This document shows, piece after piece, positions 24,351 through 34,317 of a stretch of 64,000 bases of DNA. This stretch comes from JANYHF01 sp963732765 (GTDB lineage: Bacteria > Pseudomonadota > Alphaproteobacteria > Rhizobiales > Hyphomicrobiaceae). The notes below the pieces were generated by a model that saw only the letters and a program-made list of their open reading frames with translations, did no database searches and had not been told where the DNA came from. Location of the stretch: NCBI GenBank assembly GCA_963732765.1, contig CAVTAS010000010.1, positions 682,001 to 746,000 of the forward strand. The letters run 5' to 3'. How positions within the stretch are numbered: the first letter of the stretch is position 1; every line of letters starts with the position of its first letter. Both the position numbers and the translations under genes were made by a program.

Positions 24351-24972
24351 TCAACCCCAACGGTAATTGAAACTGATGCTGATGCGCTTGGCCTTGGCTG
24401 TGTTCACCGGCACCTCGTGGCGCAGCCAGCTCTCCCACGAGCAGCAGCGTGCCGTCCTTGGGCGCGATATAGACGAAGCTGCGGTTCTCGATGCTGGCGC
24501 GGGCCTTGCGCGGCGGGGCGGCCATCATGAGGCCAAGCCGCGGATCTTCCAGCTTCAGCGCGCTCGCCCCTTCGGGCACGGCCACGTAGAACGTGCCGCT
24601 GACCACCGACTGCGGATGAATGTGCGCGGCGTGATGCCCGCCGGGATCGAGCACGTTGGCCCACAGGCTGTCCATGGCCAGCTTGCGGCCGCTGAGATCG
24701 AAATCCAATTCTTTGGCAAAATCCGCAACATGGCCGTCGATCAGCTCGGTGAGGTCGGCGAACGGCGGCAGCCGCAGGCTAAGATCGGTCAGCGAGGCAT
24801 AGGACGTGTAGCCCGGATAGTTGTTGTCCTTGCACCAGCGCCGTCCCGCCCCATCCTCCTTGGCAAGGTAGAGGCAGCTCTGGGCGAGGTCGTCCACCAG
24901 CGCGTTGCCGGACTTGCCGTTGATTTCGGCGCGGTAGAGCTGGGTGACGAACAGGGTTTCGATCTTGGCCAT
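24351..24972 (-). pseudogene. 2OG-Fe(II) oxygenase-like gene, frameshifted near its 3' end
   Basis: A paralogue of the gene at 18029-18652, starting MAKIETLFVTQLYRAEING. The first 175 or so residues are in frame (GYTSYASLTDLS, DSLWANVLDPGGHHAAHIHP, SGTFYVAVPEGASALKLEDPR). At about 24436-24441 one extra base shifts the frame: the sequence reads LLLVGELAAPRG instead of the expected LLLWESWLRHEVPVN. Restoring the frame yields a normal end, RISISFNYRWG, with a stop at 24351-24353. As assembled, translation runs on into the inverted-repeat element to 24277. The RHEVPVN histidine, a likely iron ligand, would be lost. This may be a sequencing error, because other indels cluster in this region. Confidence 0.75.
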
Positions 24973-25116
24973 GGCTGAGGCGGTTAGGGCATGGATCGGG
25001 GCGGGTCAAGCGAGCTGCGGAACCCTCGCGACAACATGGCTTCCCAGCGCCAACGGGGGTTGTCGCCTTCAATCCCCCCATGCAATGTCCCGCGCCAGCA
25101 GCCCGCGAGCCCCTCT

Positions 25117-25491
25117 ATGCCCGATCGCCGCCTTACCCAGTTCGAGACCCGCCGCCAGCCGGTCATTTCGTTTGGCGCTTTCCTCACGCGCATGGCCGGC
25201 AGCCTGGCCATGGCTGGCGTGTTGATCGGCCTGTCGCTGATGATCGGCATGGCGGGCTACCGGGGTTTTGAGGGCATGAGCGAGGTCGACGCCTATCTCA
25301 ACGCCAGCATGATCCTGGCCGGCATGGGACCGGTGGGCACGCTGCAGACGACCGCCGGCAAGATCTTTGCCGCCACCTATGCGCTCTATTGCGGCGTGGT
25401 GCTGATCGTCATCACCGGCATCGTTCTCGCCCCCCTTGTGCATCGCGTGCTGCATGCCCTCCACGCCGATGACGACGGCTCGGGCGCATGA
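25117..25491 (+). CDS. Two-helix membrane protein, function unknown
   Basis: A 124-residue protein with a first TM helix at about 24-46 (MAGSLAMAGVLIGLSLMIGM), a central loop (YLNASMILAGMGPVG) and a second TM helix at about 88-112 (FAATYALYCGVVLIVITGIV), ending in a His-rich tail. The TM-loop-TM layout is reminiscent of a two-helix channel pore, but there is no potassium filter sequence. The ATG at 25117 starts MPDRRLTQFETRR; an upstream ATG at 24991 adds unconserved residues. It overlaps the next gene by 4 bp (ATGA). Confidence 0.6.
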   Translation: MPDRRLTQFETRRQPVISFGAFLTRMAGSLAMAGVLIGLSLMIGMAGYRGFEGMSEVDAYLNASMILAGMGPVGTLQTTAGKIFAATYALYCGVVLIVITGIVLAPLVHRVLHALHADDDGSGA

Positions 25492-26395
25492 CCAGTCCGG
25501 CCCTGGAGACCGAGGCGCAGATCTCAACGCGCGTGGCCAAGGCGACGCACACCACGGCGCTGCTGCTCTATTTTGCCGGCGTCGGTTGCCTTTCGATGAT
25601 GGACGCGACAGTGAAGCTGGTAGCCTCGCGCTACCCGACCGTCGAGGTTAGCTTCCTGCGTTTTGTCGCCGGCACAATAGTCATTGGGCTGATTGTCGGC
25701 TGGATGCGACCGGCCTGGCCCAGCCGCGAAATGATCCGGGTCAACGCCGTCCGTTCGCTGCTGACGGTGGCAACCTCGCTAACTTTCTTCTTCGCCCTGA
25801 CCGCCCTGCCGCTGGCCGAGACGGTCGCCCTCTCATTCCTGTCGCCAGCGTTCCTCGCCCTGTTCGGCGCCTGGCTGCTGAAGGAACGGCTGTCGCCCAA
25901 GATCGGCCTGGCGCTCGGGGTCGGCTTTCTCGGCATGCTGGTGATCGTCGGTGGCCAGATCGGCACCACCACTTACGGCCCGCTGGCGCTGGCGGGGGCC
26001 TGCGCCGACGCTCGCGGCGGCCGTGTTCTATGCGCTCTCGATGGTGCTGCTGCGCGCCCGTGCCACGGTGGACCCGATCCCGCTAACCGTCCTGGTGCTG
26101 CATATCGCGGCCATGCTCATCCTGGCGATCCCGGCCTGGTGGGTGTGGCAGACGCCGACGATGACCGACGCGCTGACCTTCGGCGCTATCGGCGTCCTGG
26201 GTGTCGGTGGCCATCTGCTGCTGGCCAATGCCTTCGCCCGCTCGCAGGCCGGGCGGCTGGCGGCGCTGGAGTACACGGCGCTGCTGTGGGCCGCGGGGCT
26301 GGGCTATCTGTTCTTTGCCGAGGTACCGGGCATCGCGACGGTTGTGGGTGCGCTGTTTATCGTCGGCGAGTGCGTGGATGGCGAACAGGGCGTAG
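25488..26395 (+). pseudogene. EamA/DMT-family transporter with two frameshifts
   Basis: The product would be about 300 residues with ten hydrophobic helices and two EamA repeats. The frame starts at 25488 (MTSPALETEAQ). It shifts at a run of five G (25992-25996): with four G the reading continues LALAGPAPTLAAAVFYALS. It shifts again near 26362-26370, after which GSAWMANRA and a stop at 26393-26395 give a normal EamA end. Both changes are single extra bases. Drug/metabolite transporters of this family export metabolites; the substrate is unknown. Either a decayed gene or, more likely, assembly indels, since neighbours are hit as well. Confidence 0.75.
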
Positions 26396-26519
26396 CGCGG
26401 CTGGGCATGACGGTCGCCGGTAGGGGCGGCTTGCGGCCGCCCTCGTGCAACATAATCAAGCCGTTACGATGCATGAGGGCGACCGCAAGCCGCGCCTGCC
26501 AATACACAGCGGTGCAAAC

Positions 26520-27824
26520 TCACGCTGCCAGCCTCGCGCCTTTGGCCCCTTCGACGATCGCCGTCACGCCCATACCGCCGGCAGTGCAGACTGAGATCAG
26601 CGCGCGGCCGCCCTTCTCCGAGACCAGCTTGGACGCCAGCCCCAGAATGCGTGCGCCGGTGGCGGCGAAGGGGTGCCCATAGGCGAGGCTCGATCCCTTC
26701 ACGTTCAGTTTGGTGCGGTCGATCGACCCCAGCGGCTTGTCCTTGCCCAGCACGTCCTTGCAGTAGACCGGATCCTCCCAGGCCTTCAGGGTGCACAGCA
26801 CCTGGGCGGCGAAGGCTTCGTGGATTTCATAGAAGTCGAAGTCCTGCAGGGTCAATCCCGCGCGGTCGAGCATGCGCGAGACGGCGACTGTCGGCGCCAT
26901 CAACAGGCCGGCGCCGTTGACGAAGTCGACCGCCGCGGTTTCGCCGAACATTAGGTACGCCTGCGGGGTCAGCCCGCGTTTGGCGGCCCAATCTTCCGAC
27001 GCCAACAGCACACTTGACGCGCCATCGGTCAGCGGCGTGGAATTGGCGGCCGTCAACGTCCCGTGCTCGGTCTTGTCGAAAGCGGTCTTGAGCGTCGCGA
27101 GCTTGGCGAGGTCGATATCCGCACGCAAATTGTTATCGCGGAACACGCCGGCACAGGGAACGATCAGGTCGTCGTGGAAACCCTCGGCATAGGATTGGAC
27201 CGCCTTCTTGTGGCTATCGAAGGCCAGCTGATCCTGGTCCGCGCGTGCGATCTTCCAAGTCTGCGCCATAAGCTCGGTATGCGCGCCCATGCTGAGGCCG
27301 GTGCGTGGCTCGCCGGTGTTGGGCGGCTGCGGCGAGAGTTCGCCCGGCGTGAAATCCTTGAACACCGCCAGGCGCTCCATCACCGTGCGGGCGCGCTGCA
27401 GGGCAACCAGCCGCTGAGCGAACTTGCGCGAGAACACGATGGGCGCGTCGCGACGTGGTATCGGCCCCGCAGGCAATGCCGCTCTCGATCTGACCTAACG
27501 CAATCTTGGCTCCAATATCGATCGCCGCCTGCAGGCTGGTGCCGCAGGCCTGCTGCATGGTGATGCCGGGCGTCGAGTCGGATGCAGCTTGGTGTCGATG
27601 ATGGCTTCGCGCGCCAGGTTCCAGTCGCGCGAATGCGAGACCACCGCGCCGCCGACCACTTCGCCGACGGCCACACCCGCCAGCTTGTATTTGTCGACCA
27701 GCCCCGAAATGGCGGTGGACAGCATCTTCAAGTTGGTCTGTTCCGCATACAGCGAATTGGAGCGGCAGAACGGAATGCGGCTGCCGCCGATGATCGCGAT
27801 GCGTTTGAGTTCACGGTTGGACAT
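26520..27824 (-). pseudogene. Acetyl-CoA acyltransferase (thiolase, FadI/FadA-like) with compensating frameshifts
   Basis: A thiolase of about 434 residues. The N-terminal part (RIAIIGGSRIPFCRSNSLYA) and the C-terminal part (from DAPIVFSRKFAQRL to the end) are in the same frame. The middle, TMQQACGTSLQAAIDIGAK with the catalytic Cys, is in another. A missing base near 27575 and an extra base near 27455 are needed to restore continuity. The C-terminal active-site patterns are present (YEIHEAFAAQ, GHPFAATGAR, CTAGGMGVTAI). It would cleave 3-ketoacyl-CoA and form a beta-oxidation set with fadJ and fadE upstream on the same strand. As read it is broken, which may be an assembly artefact. Confidence 0.8.
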
Positions 27825-27861
27825 GGGATTCTCTCAGCTTTCGAACCGATACGATCTTTTT

Positions 27862-28062
27862 CCCTCTCCCCCTACTTAGGGGGAGAGGAGACCGCCCCTC
27901 GCAGCGCGTTTCAGCGCAAGAGCTGGGCGGTCGGTGAGGGGCAGGAACTTGCTCCGCCCCAGTCGCAACGAGTACGGAGCAAGCGGCTGCCCCTCATCCG
28001 GCCGTCATCCTCGGCTTCGCCTCGGCGGCCACCTTCTCCCCCTGAAGAAGGGGGAGAAGGGA
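27862..28062. repeat. Long intergenic palindromic repeat, copy A (RIME-like)
   Basis: About 200 bp. A left hairpin CCCTCTCCCCC...GGGGGAGAGG (27862-27888), a central pair of arms GTGAGGGGCAG and CTGCCCCTCA, and a right hairpin CTTCTCCCCC...GGGGGAGAAG (28032-28061). It fills the gap between fadJ and the thiolase gene. Copies B, C and D share the same layout. Confidence 0.75.
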
Positions 28063-28064
28063 AG

Positions 28065-30068
28065 TCACTCCGCCGCCTCACGCTTCACGACAGCGTCCTT
28101 CGAGGCCCGGTAATGCAGCGGCCCGCCGCGGAAGGGCGCAAAGCCTGTGCCGAAGATCACGCCCGCATCGACCATATCGGCGCTTTCCACCACATGCTCG
28201 TCGCGGCAGCGCTCGCACTCGTCGATCATCGGCTTGAGCAGTTCCTCTCCGAGCAGATGCAGTTCAACGGCATTGTACGGTGGTTCGGGCGTCTTCTGTT
28301 CGGGCTTGCCGTCTTTCCAGACATAGAAGCCTTCGCCGGTCTTCTTGCCGAGCTTGCCTGAGGCAACCAGCGTGGCGAGCTTGGAACCCTCCATAGCACC
28401 AGCGGAGATGCCCAGAATGTCAGCGACGTTCTTGCAGATATCCAACCCCACCTGATCGGCCAACTCTAACGGCCCGACCGGCATGCCAAAGGTCTTGGCC
28501 GCCTCGTCGATTTTCTCGCGCTCGGTGCCGGCATCGAACTTGGCCATGGCCGCACCCATGTAGGGCAGCAGCACGCGGTTGACCAGGAAGCCGGGGACGG
28601 ATTTCACCACCAGCGGATACTTGCCGATGGCGGTCACGATACCGCAGCCCTTAGCGATCTCCTCGGGACGGGAATCGACGCCTTTGATCACTTCGACCAG
28701 GGGCAAAGCCGGGACGGGATTGAAGAAATGCAAGCCGATCAGGCGTCCCTTGTCCACCAGCGGCTCAGCGATCTTCTCGATCATGATCGACGACGTGTTG
28801 CTGGCCATCACGGCGCCCGGCTTCAGGCGCGGCTCCATCTCCTTAAAGATGCGCTGCTTGATCTCGAGTTTCTCGACCACGGCCTCGATGATAACATCCG
28901 CTCGCGGCAGATGCTCGCCCTTGCCGTCCAACAGCAGACGGGCCATGGCGGCGTCGACCTCGGTGCGGGATTTCAGGCGCCTGCGGAACAAGGCCTTGGC
29001 CTGCTCGGCGGCCTTCTTCAGCTGCTCCTCGTTGATGTCCTGCAGGCTGACTTCCATGCCGGCCAGCACGCAGACGGCGGCGATATCGGCGCCCATGGTG
29101 CCCGCGCCGATGACATGGGCGCGCCTGGGCTTGAAGTCGCCCCCCTTTGGCGCCTGCGCCTTCATGGCCTCGGACAGCTTGAACACGCGACGCAGATTGC
29201 GCGCCGGCTCGCTCACCATCAGCGGCGCGAACATGCGGGTTTCGGCCGCCTGCATGGCCTTGTCGCTGCCGCCATGCTGCTCAAAAAGATCAATGAGCCG
29301 GAACGGAGCCGGATAGTGCTCCTCGCGCACCTTTTCGCGGGTTTTCTTGCGCATCTGATTGGCCAGAAAGCCGCGCGCGGGCCATTGCCTCATCAGACTC
29401 TGTGCCAGACCGGCGCCCTTGGAGCGCTTGCTTGCCAACACCGCCTTGCGCGCCATCCAGCGCAGATTGGCAGGCGAGGGGGCGAGTTCATCGATCAGCC
29501 CCATGGCCTTGGCAGCGCCGGTGCGGATCATATTTCCGGTGAGCATGGCGGTCATGGCGGCGGTCGGCCCGCACTGACGGATCGAGCGGAATGTGCCGTT
29601 GAAACCGGGGAAGATACCGAGCTTCACCTCGGGGAACCCGACGCGGGTTGCATCGTCGCGGTCAGCGATGCGCCAGCCGCAGGCCAGCGCCACCTCCAGC
29701 CCGCCGCCCAGACACATTCCATGGATGGCGGCAACCGTCGGCACGCTGAGTTTTTCCAGCCGGTCCAGCAGCTCCGTCGCCTGTGTGACAGCGGTGCGCA
29801 CCTCGCCTTCGCTGCGCAAGTCGTCGAACTCGCGGATGTCGGCGCCGTGGATGAAGCTCGATGGCTTGCCCGAGATCAGCACCAGACCCTTGATCGCGCC
29901 CTCGGCGACCAATCGCTCTGCCTCGCCGACAATCGCACCCAGTTCTTCCATGGCGCGCTTGCCAAGCGTGTTCACCCGCTCGCCCTCGCGATCGAAGGTG
30001 GCCCAGGCGATGGCCTCCTGATCGACCGAGAAGCGCCAGTCTTTCAGTGCGTTGATGTCAGCGGCCAT
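28065..30068 (-). CDS. fadJ: Multifunctional enoyl-CoA hydratase/3-hydroxyacyl-CoA dehydrogenase
   Basis: A 667-residue bifunctional beta-oxidation enzyme. Residues 1-190 form the enoyl-CoA hydratase part (oxyanion region FIHGADIREF, IHGMCLGGGLEVALACGWR). Residues 315-500 form the NAD-binding 3-hydroxyacyl-CoA dehydrogenase (VIGAGTMGADIA; GLHFFNPVPALPLVEVIKG, His about 447), followed by the C-terminal helical domains. The ATG at 30068 begins the family N-terminus; the longer open frame reads into repeat B. Lies between fadE and the thiolase gene on the same strand. FadB and FadJ cannot be told apart with certainty. Confidence 0.9.
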   Translation of the reverse strand: MAADINALKDWRFSVDQEAIAWATFDREGERVNTLGKRAMEELGAIVGEAERLVAEGAIKGLVLISGKPSSFIHGADIREFDDLRSEGEVRTAVTQATELLDRLEKLSVPTVAAIHGMCLGGGLEVALACGWRIADRDDATRVGFPEVKLGIFPGFNGTFRSIRQCGPTAAMTAMLTGNMIRTGAAKAMGLIDELAPSPANLRWMARKAVLASKRSKGAGLAQSLMRQWPARGFLANQMRKKTREKVREEHYPAPFRLIDLFEQHGGSDKAMQAAETRMFAPLMVSEPARNLRRVFKLSEAMKAQAPKGGDFKPRRAHVIGAGTMGADIAAVCVLAGMEVSLQDINEEQLKKAAEQAKALFRRRLKSRTEVDAAMARLLLDGKGEHLPRADVIIEAVVEKLEIKQRIFKEMEPRLKPGAVMASNTSSIMIEKIAEPLVDKGRLIGLHFFNPVPALPLVEVIKGVDSRPEEIAKGCGIVTAIGKYPLVVKSVPGFLVNRVLLPYMGAAMAKFDAGTEREKIDEAAKTFGMPVGPLELADQVGLDICKNVADILGISAGAMEGSKLATLVASGKLGKKTGEGFYVWKDGKPEQKTPEPPYNAVELHLLGEELLKPMIDECERCRDEHVVESADMVDAGVIFGTGFAPFRGGPLHYRASKDAVVKREAAE

Positions 30069-30123
30069 GGGGGGAACCTTTAGGTCTAATTTGTTATCAG
30101 TTCGTTTGGACGGGAACGGACTG

Positions 30124-30322
30124 CCCTCTCCCCCTGTTTCGGGGGGAGAGGAGACCGCGTCTCGCAGCCGACCTTTGGGAGGCAAGAGCCACGCGGTCGG
30201 TGAGGGGCAGCAGTTGGCACCGACCCTGGTGCAGCCTGGCGCTCGTCTATCGTCCGTCTGCGCTGCTGCCCCTCATCCGGCGCAGTGCGCCACCTTCTCC
30301 CCCTAAGGAGGGGGAGAAGAGG
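30124..30322. repeat. Long intergenic palindromic repeat, copy B (RIME-like)
   Basis: About 199 bp between fadE and fadJ. Left hairpin CCCTCTCCCCC...GGGGGGAGAGG (30124-30151), inner GGTGAGGGGCAGCAG and CTGCTGCCCCTCATC arms, right hairpin at 30293-30322 (CTTCTCCCCC...GGGGGAGAAG). Same family as copies A, C and D. Confidence 0.75.
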
Positions 30323-30351
30323 GACTGCCGCACCGCTGGAGGAAATCCTAA

Positions 30352-32838
30352 TCATTCCGCCGCCGCTTTGCTCGTTGTCGTATTCGACAGTACCCGGAAG
30401 TTCGGTTTGACCTCTTCCGGGTCGAAATGATCGACGGCGATGACGCGGGCGGTCAACTCCTCGGCTTCGCGCAGCTGCGTGGCTTCGGCTGGAGTGACGA
30501 TGCTCTTGGCGACGGCTTCGCCAATCCAGTCGCGGCCGTGGTAGCGCTTGATCTCGCCCTTGCGCACGGCGCGCTCCAACTTGCGCTGCGCCTCCTCGGC
30601 GGCCACCACTTTGGGCAGCGTGTGCTCGAGGATGCCGACGGGATCGGCGGGATCGTGCGAGACGAAAATCTCGGCGGTCAGCCGGTCGCGCGCCTCGCCG
30701 GGCTCCAGCACCAGGGCCACAGCCTGGCGCGCGAGCCGGTCGCTGGCCGGACGCATGCGCGCGCCCAGCGGGAAGGCGACGATGCGCATCAGCCAACGCG
30801 CGGGCGTGATCGGGAAATTGTCGACGGCGCCGCCGATGGCGGCTTGGAAGCGGGCGAGGCCATTGCGCGCGGCCAGTTCCACGAACGGCAGATCAGCGAG
30901 AATCCGTCCGTCGTCCTCGTAACGCTTCAGCACACAAGAGAGCAAATACAGTTCCGAAAGTGCGTCGGCCATGCGGCCGGTGATGCGTTGCTTGGTCTTT
31001 AAGCCGCCGCCCAGCATAGCGACGGTGATGTCCGCCACGAACGCAAAGGTCCGCGAGGCCCGCCACAATTGCCGGTACCAGCCGGCGGTTCGCCCCGCGT
31101 CAGAGGGGGCGGGGGCAAACAGGCCGAGCGTGATGTTGTGGAACAGCGCGCCAAACAGGTTCGAGACGCTGAAGGCGACATGGCTCAGCAGCAGATGCTC
31201 GAAGTCGGACTGCCCGCGCGCCTTGTCCTTGTGCTGCGCGGCCTGGATCTCCTTGTAGAGATAGGGATGCGCGCGTAGCGCCCCTTGCGCAAAGGTGATC
31301 AGCGAACGTGTGAGAATGTTCGCACCTTCCACCGTGATGCCCACCGGCACCATCTGATAGGCCGCCTGCAGATAGTTCGCCGGCCCGTCGCAGATGCCGC
31401 GCCCGCCGTGGATGTCCATGGCGGCATTGACGCTGTCGCGCATGCGCTCCGTCGACTGATACTTCAGCAGGCCGCCAAGCACCGACGGTTTCTCGCCGCG
31501 CGTCACCATCGAGGCTGTCACGCCGCGCGCTGCTTCCAGCACATAGGCATTCTCGGTTAACAGCGCGAGCGGTTCCTCGATGCCCTCCATCTTGCCGACA
31601 GCAATGCCGAACTGGCGGCGGATACGGGCATAGGCCGTCGTCACGCGCAGCATGGTCTTGGCGCCGGCCGCTGCCGATGAGGGGAGCGAGATGGACCGGC
31701 CCGCCGACAGGCACTCCATCAGCATGCGCCAGCCCTGGCCCACCTTCTCTTGGCCGCCAATGACGAAATCCATCGGCACAAAGACGTCCTCGCCCCAGTT
31801 GGGACCGTTCGGGAACGCCGCGCCTGACGGCAGATGGCGGCGGCCGATGCGCACGCCGGGATGGTTGGCCGGGATTAGCGCCAGGGTGATGCCGATGTCG
31901 TCAGCCTGCCCCAGGAGTTTCTCGGGATCGAGGAGATGGAAGGCCAGTCCCAGCAGCGTCGCCTTCGGGCCGAGCGTGATGTAGCGCTTATCCCAGCTGA
32001 GCTTGATGCCGAGGACCTCTTTGCCATCGTGCATGCCCTTGGTCACGACGCCGATGTCGCGCATGTTGGCAGCGTCCGATCCCGAGGTCGGCCCCGTCAG
32101 GCCGAAGCAGGGGATTTCCAATCCTTTGGCCAGCCGCGGCAGGAAGTGCTCTTTCTGCTCGAGCGTGCCGTACTTCTCGATCAGTTCGCCCGGCCCGAGG
32201 GAATTGGGCACCATGACGACGGTGACGGCGTCGGGACTGCGCGAAGAAATCTTGCCGATGATCAGCGATTGGGCTTGGGCGGAAAATCCTAAGCCCCCAT
32301 GCTCCTTGGAAATCAACATGCCGAGAAAGCCCTTCTCGGACACGTAGCGCCAGACGCGCTCGGGGATCTCGTGCTGATTGTGCCGGATCTCCCAGTCGTC
32401 GAGCATCTTGCACAGATCTTCGGTCGGCCCATCAAGGAAGGCGCGTTCTTCGGCCGTGAGTTGTACCGGCGGCACGGCCTTCAGCTTGGCCCAATCCGGG
32501 GTGCCGGAAAACAGTTCGGCATCCCAGCCGACCGTACCCGCCTCAAGCGCCGCGCTCTCGGTTTCCGAGACCGGCGGCAGGCTCTTTTGCACGACACTGA
32601 AGATCGGGCCGACCAGCGACTGGCGCACCTTGTCGAGATTGAGCGCGAAAAACGCGGCAGCCGGCAGGCACAACAGCAAGACCGGAAACACCGTCAGCGT
32701 ATGACCGACCGGCGTCGCCAGCCAGTACAGCGCCGCGATGACGGCCATCGCCGTGCCCCACACAACCAGTCGCGACCGGCGCATGGCCAGCACAAACACG
32801 GCGACGATCGCCAGCACCAGAACGAGCCATTCCGCCAT
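30352..32838 (-). CDS. fadE: Acyl-CoA dehydrogenase, FadE type
   Basis: An 828-residue protein, near the length of E. coli FadE (814). Two or three hydrophobic segments lie in the first 65 residues, and then the acyl-CoA dehydrogenase core follows (FGLTGPTSGSDAANMRD for FAD/substrate; RRQFGIAVGKMEGIEEPLA; MDIHGGRGICDGPANYL) and the FadE-specific C-terminal domain. It performs the first oxidation of fatty acyl-CoA, coupled to electron transfer to quinones. The ATG at 32838 has AGGGG 9 nt upstream; a TTG at 32844 is in frame. First gene of the fadE-fadJ-thiolase set. Confidence 0.92.
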   Translation of the reverse strand: MAEWLVLVLAIVAVFVLAMRRSRLVVWGTAMAVIAALYWLATPVGHTLTVFPVLLLCLPAAAFFALNLDKVRQSLVGPIFSVVQKSLPPVSETESAALEAGTVGWDAELFSGTPDWAKLKAVPPVQLTAEERAFLDGPTEDLCKMLDDWEIRHNQHEIPERVWRYVSEKGFLGMLISKEHGGLGFSAQAQSLIIGKISSRSPDAVTVVMVPNSLGPGELIEKYGTLEQKEHFLPRLAKGLEIPCFGLTGPTSGSDAANMRDIGVVTKGMHDGKEVLGIKLSWDKRYITLGPKATLLGLAFHLLDPEKLLGQADDIGITLALIPANHPGVRIGRRHLPSGAAFPNGPNWGEDVFVPMDFVIGGQEKVGQGWRMLMECLSAGRSISLPSSAAAGAKTMLRVTTAYARIRRQFGIAVGKMEGIEEPLALLTENAYVLEAARGVTASMVTRGEKPSVLGGLLKYQSTERMRDSVNAAMDIHGGRGICDGPANYLQAAYQMVPVGITVEGANILTRSLITFAQGALRAHPYLYKEIQAAQHKDKARGQSDFEHLLLSHVAFSVSNLFGALFHNITLGLFAPAPSDAGRTAGWYRQLWRASRTFAFVADITVAMLGGGLKTKQRITGRMADALSELYLLSCVLKRYEDDGRILADLPFVELAARNGLARFQAAIGGAVDNFPITPARWLMRIVAFPLGARMRPASDRLARQAVALVLEPGEARDRLTAEIFVSHDPADPVGILEHTLPKVVAAEEAQRKLERAVRKGEIKRYHGRDWIGEAVAKSIVTPAEATQLREAEELTARVIAVDHFDPEEVKPNFRVLSNTTTSKAAAE

Positions 32839-33136
32839 GCTCAAACGCCCCTGAAGTTACGCGCCGGACGAGATCGCCACGGTCGCGCCAGGCCAGAACT
32901 GCCGCCAGATACTAGCCGACCGCCAAACCCACGTCGAATGACAAGGCCCGGATATGCGCCCCAAATCGGCGCTTACGAGCGTCATGTTCGCCGTCTGTTC
33001 GCGTCCATCGGCCAACTGCCGGTCAGATACCCTAAGGCCGCATCTGCAAAGCATTGGTAAAGGCCGATAGTCGGCACTGGCCGTTTTGGAGCGCCGCAGG
33101 CTACAAAGCGGTTCTCAGCCCCGGATCGCCCACCCC
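32839..33136. other. Divergent intergenic region fadE/modC
   Basis: 298 bp that should carry promoters for fadE (minus) and modC (plus). I recognised no FadR-like or ModE-like palindrome and no molybdenum cofactor riboswitch. Confidence 0.3.
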
Positions 33137-34228
33137 ATGTCCCTCCTGCTCGATGTCCAACACCGCCAGGGCGCCTTCGCGCTCGATGCCCACATCGAAG
33201 CGGGCGAGGGCGTGCTCGCGCTGTTCGGCGCATCTGGGTCGGGCAAGACGACGCTTCTGAATGTCATCGCTGGCCTGACCCGTCCCGTGCGTGGCCGCGT
33301 TGAAGTGGACGGCGAGGTGCTCACCGATACCGCGGCCGGTGTGCATGTGCCGCCGCACCGCAGGCGGCTGGGCTATGTGTTCCAGGAAGGCCGGCTGTTT
33401 CCGCACCTCACGGTCCGCCAGAACCTGGCTTATGGCCGTTGGTTCGCATCGAGTGGGAGTGCGGGGGGCGGGAGCGCGGCAGCGTCCGGTTTCGATCATG
33501 TCTTGGACCTGCTGGCCATCGGCCCCTTGCTGGAACGCGCGCCGCACGCCCTGTCGGGCGGCGAGAAACAGCGTGTAGCTATCGGCCGCGCCCTGCTCAG
33601 CGAGCCCCGCCTGCTGCTGATGGACGAACCGCTGGCTGCGCTTGACCAGCCGCGCAAGGAGGAAATCCTGCCCTTTCTCGAGCGGCTGCGCGACAAGGCG
33701 GGTGTACCTATCGTCTACGTCAGCCACTCCCTGTCCGAAGTGGTGCGGCTGGCGACGACGGTCGTGGTGCTGGAAGCGGGACGGGTGATCGCTAACGGCC
33801 CGGTCGGCGAGGTTCTGACTCATGCCGATCAGCTGCCCGCCGCCGACCGGGGCGAAGTTGGCGCGGTGATTGAGGCGCGCGTTGAGAGCACCTCGGCTGG
33901 CCTGACGTTGCTGCGCTCACCCGGCAATCTCTGGCAGGTGCCGGCCCTGAAGATCGGGCCCGGCACACCGCTGCGGCTGCGCGTGCGCGCCCGCGACATC
34001 ATGATCGCGCTCTCGGCCCCCACCGGCATCAGTGCGCTCAATGTGCTGCCCGGACGGATCGTGGAACTATCGAGCGACGGAGCGGGCGCAACCGATGTGG
34101 TGCTCGACTGCAACCGCGACCGGCTGGTCGCAAGACTGACCACGGCATCGGCCGAACGGCTTCATCTGACAGCAGGCCTGTCCGTGCATGCCATAGTGAA
34201 GGCGGTGGCATTCGAGCGGGACGGGTAG
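33137..34228 (+). CDS. modC: Molybdate ABC transporter ATP-binding protein (ModC), orphan
   Basis: A 363-residue ABC ATPase with Walker A GASGSGKTT, Q-loop YVFQEGRLFPHL, signature LSGGEKQRVAIGRAL, Walker B LLLMDEPLAALD and switch His in YVSHSLSEV. A C-terminal molybdate-binding TOBE/Mop domain follows (GISALNVLPGRIVELSSDG). It would power molybdate uptake. modA and modB, normally upstream, are absent here, the upstream gene being fadE on the other strand; they must be elsewhere or the protein serves another permease. The ATG at 33137 matches the ModC N-terminus; an earlier ATG at 33086 adds 17 unlike residues. Confidence 0.88.
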   Translation: MSLLLDVQHRQGAFALDAHIEAGEGVLALFGASGSGKTTLLNVIAGLTRPVRGRVEVDGEVLTDTAAGVHVPPHRRRLGYVFQEGRLFPHLTVRQNLAYGRWFASSGSAGGGSAAASGFDHVLDLLAIGPLLERAPHALSGGEKQRVAIGRALLSEPRLLLMDEPLAALDQPRKEEILPFLERLRDKAGVPIVYVSHSLSEVVRLATTVVVLEAGRVIANGPVGEVLTHADQLPAADRGEVGAVIEARVESTSAGLTLLRSPGNLWQVPALKIGPGTPLRLRVRARDIMIALSAPTGISALNVLPGRIVELSSDGAGATDVVLDCNRDRLVARLTTASAERLHLTAGLSVHAIVKAVAFERDG

Positions 34229-34317
34229 TGGCGCCAGAAAGCCAACCACGTCGCGTAGCGATATCCATCGCAGACAGCTAGCTAGCCTGATGAACATGGC
34301 TTGAAGGGGAATGCCAG

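Noticed and set aside
27861..28062. Palindromic repeat as a simple rho-independent terminator of fadJ
   Set aside because: The same 200-bp double-hairpin layout occurs in several unrelated gaps, so it is a repeat family; it may still act on transcript ends.
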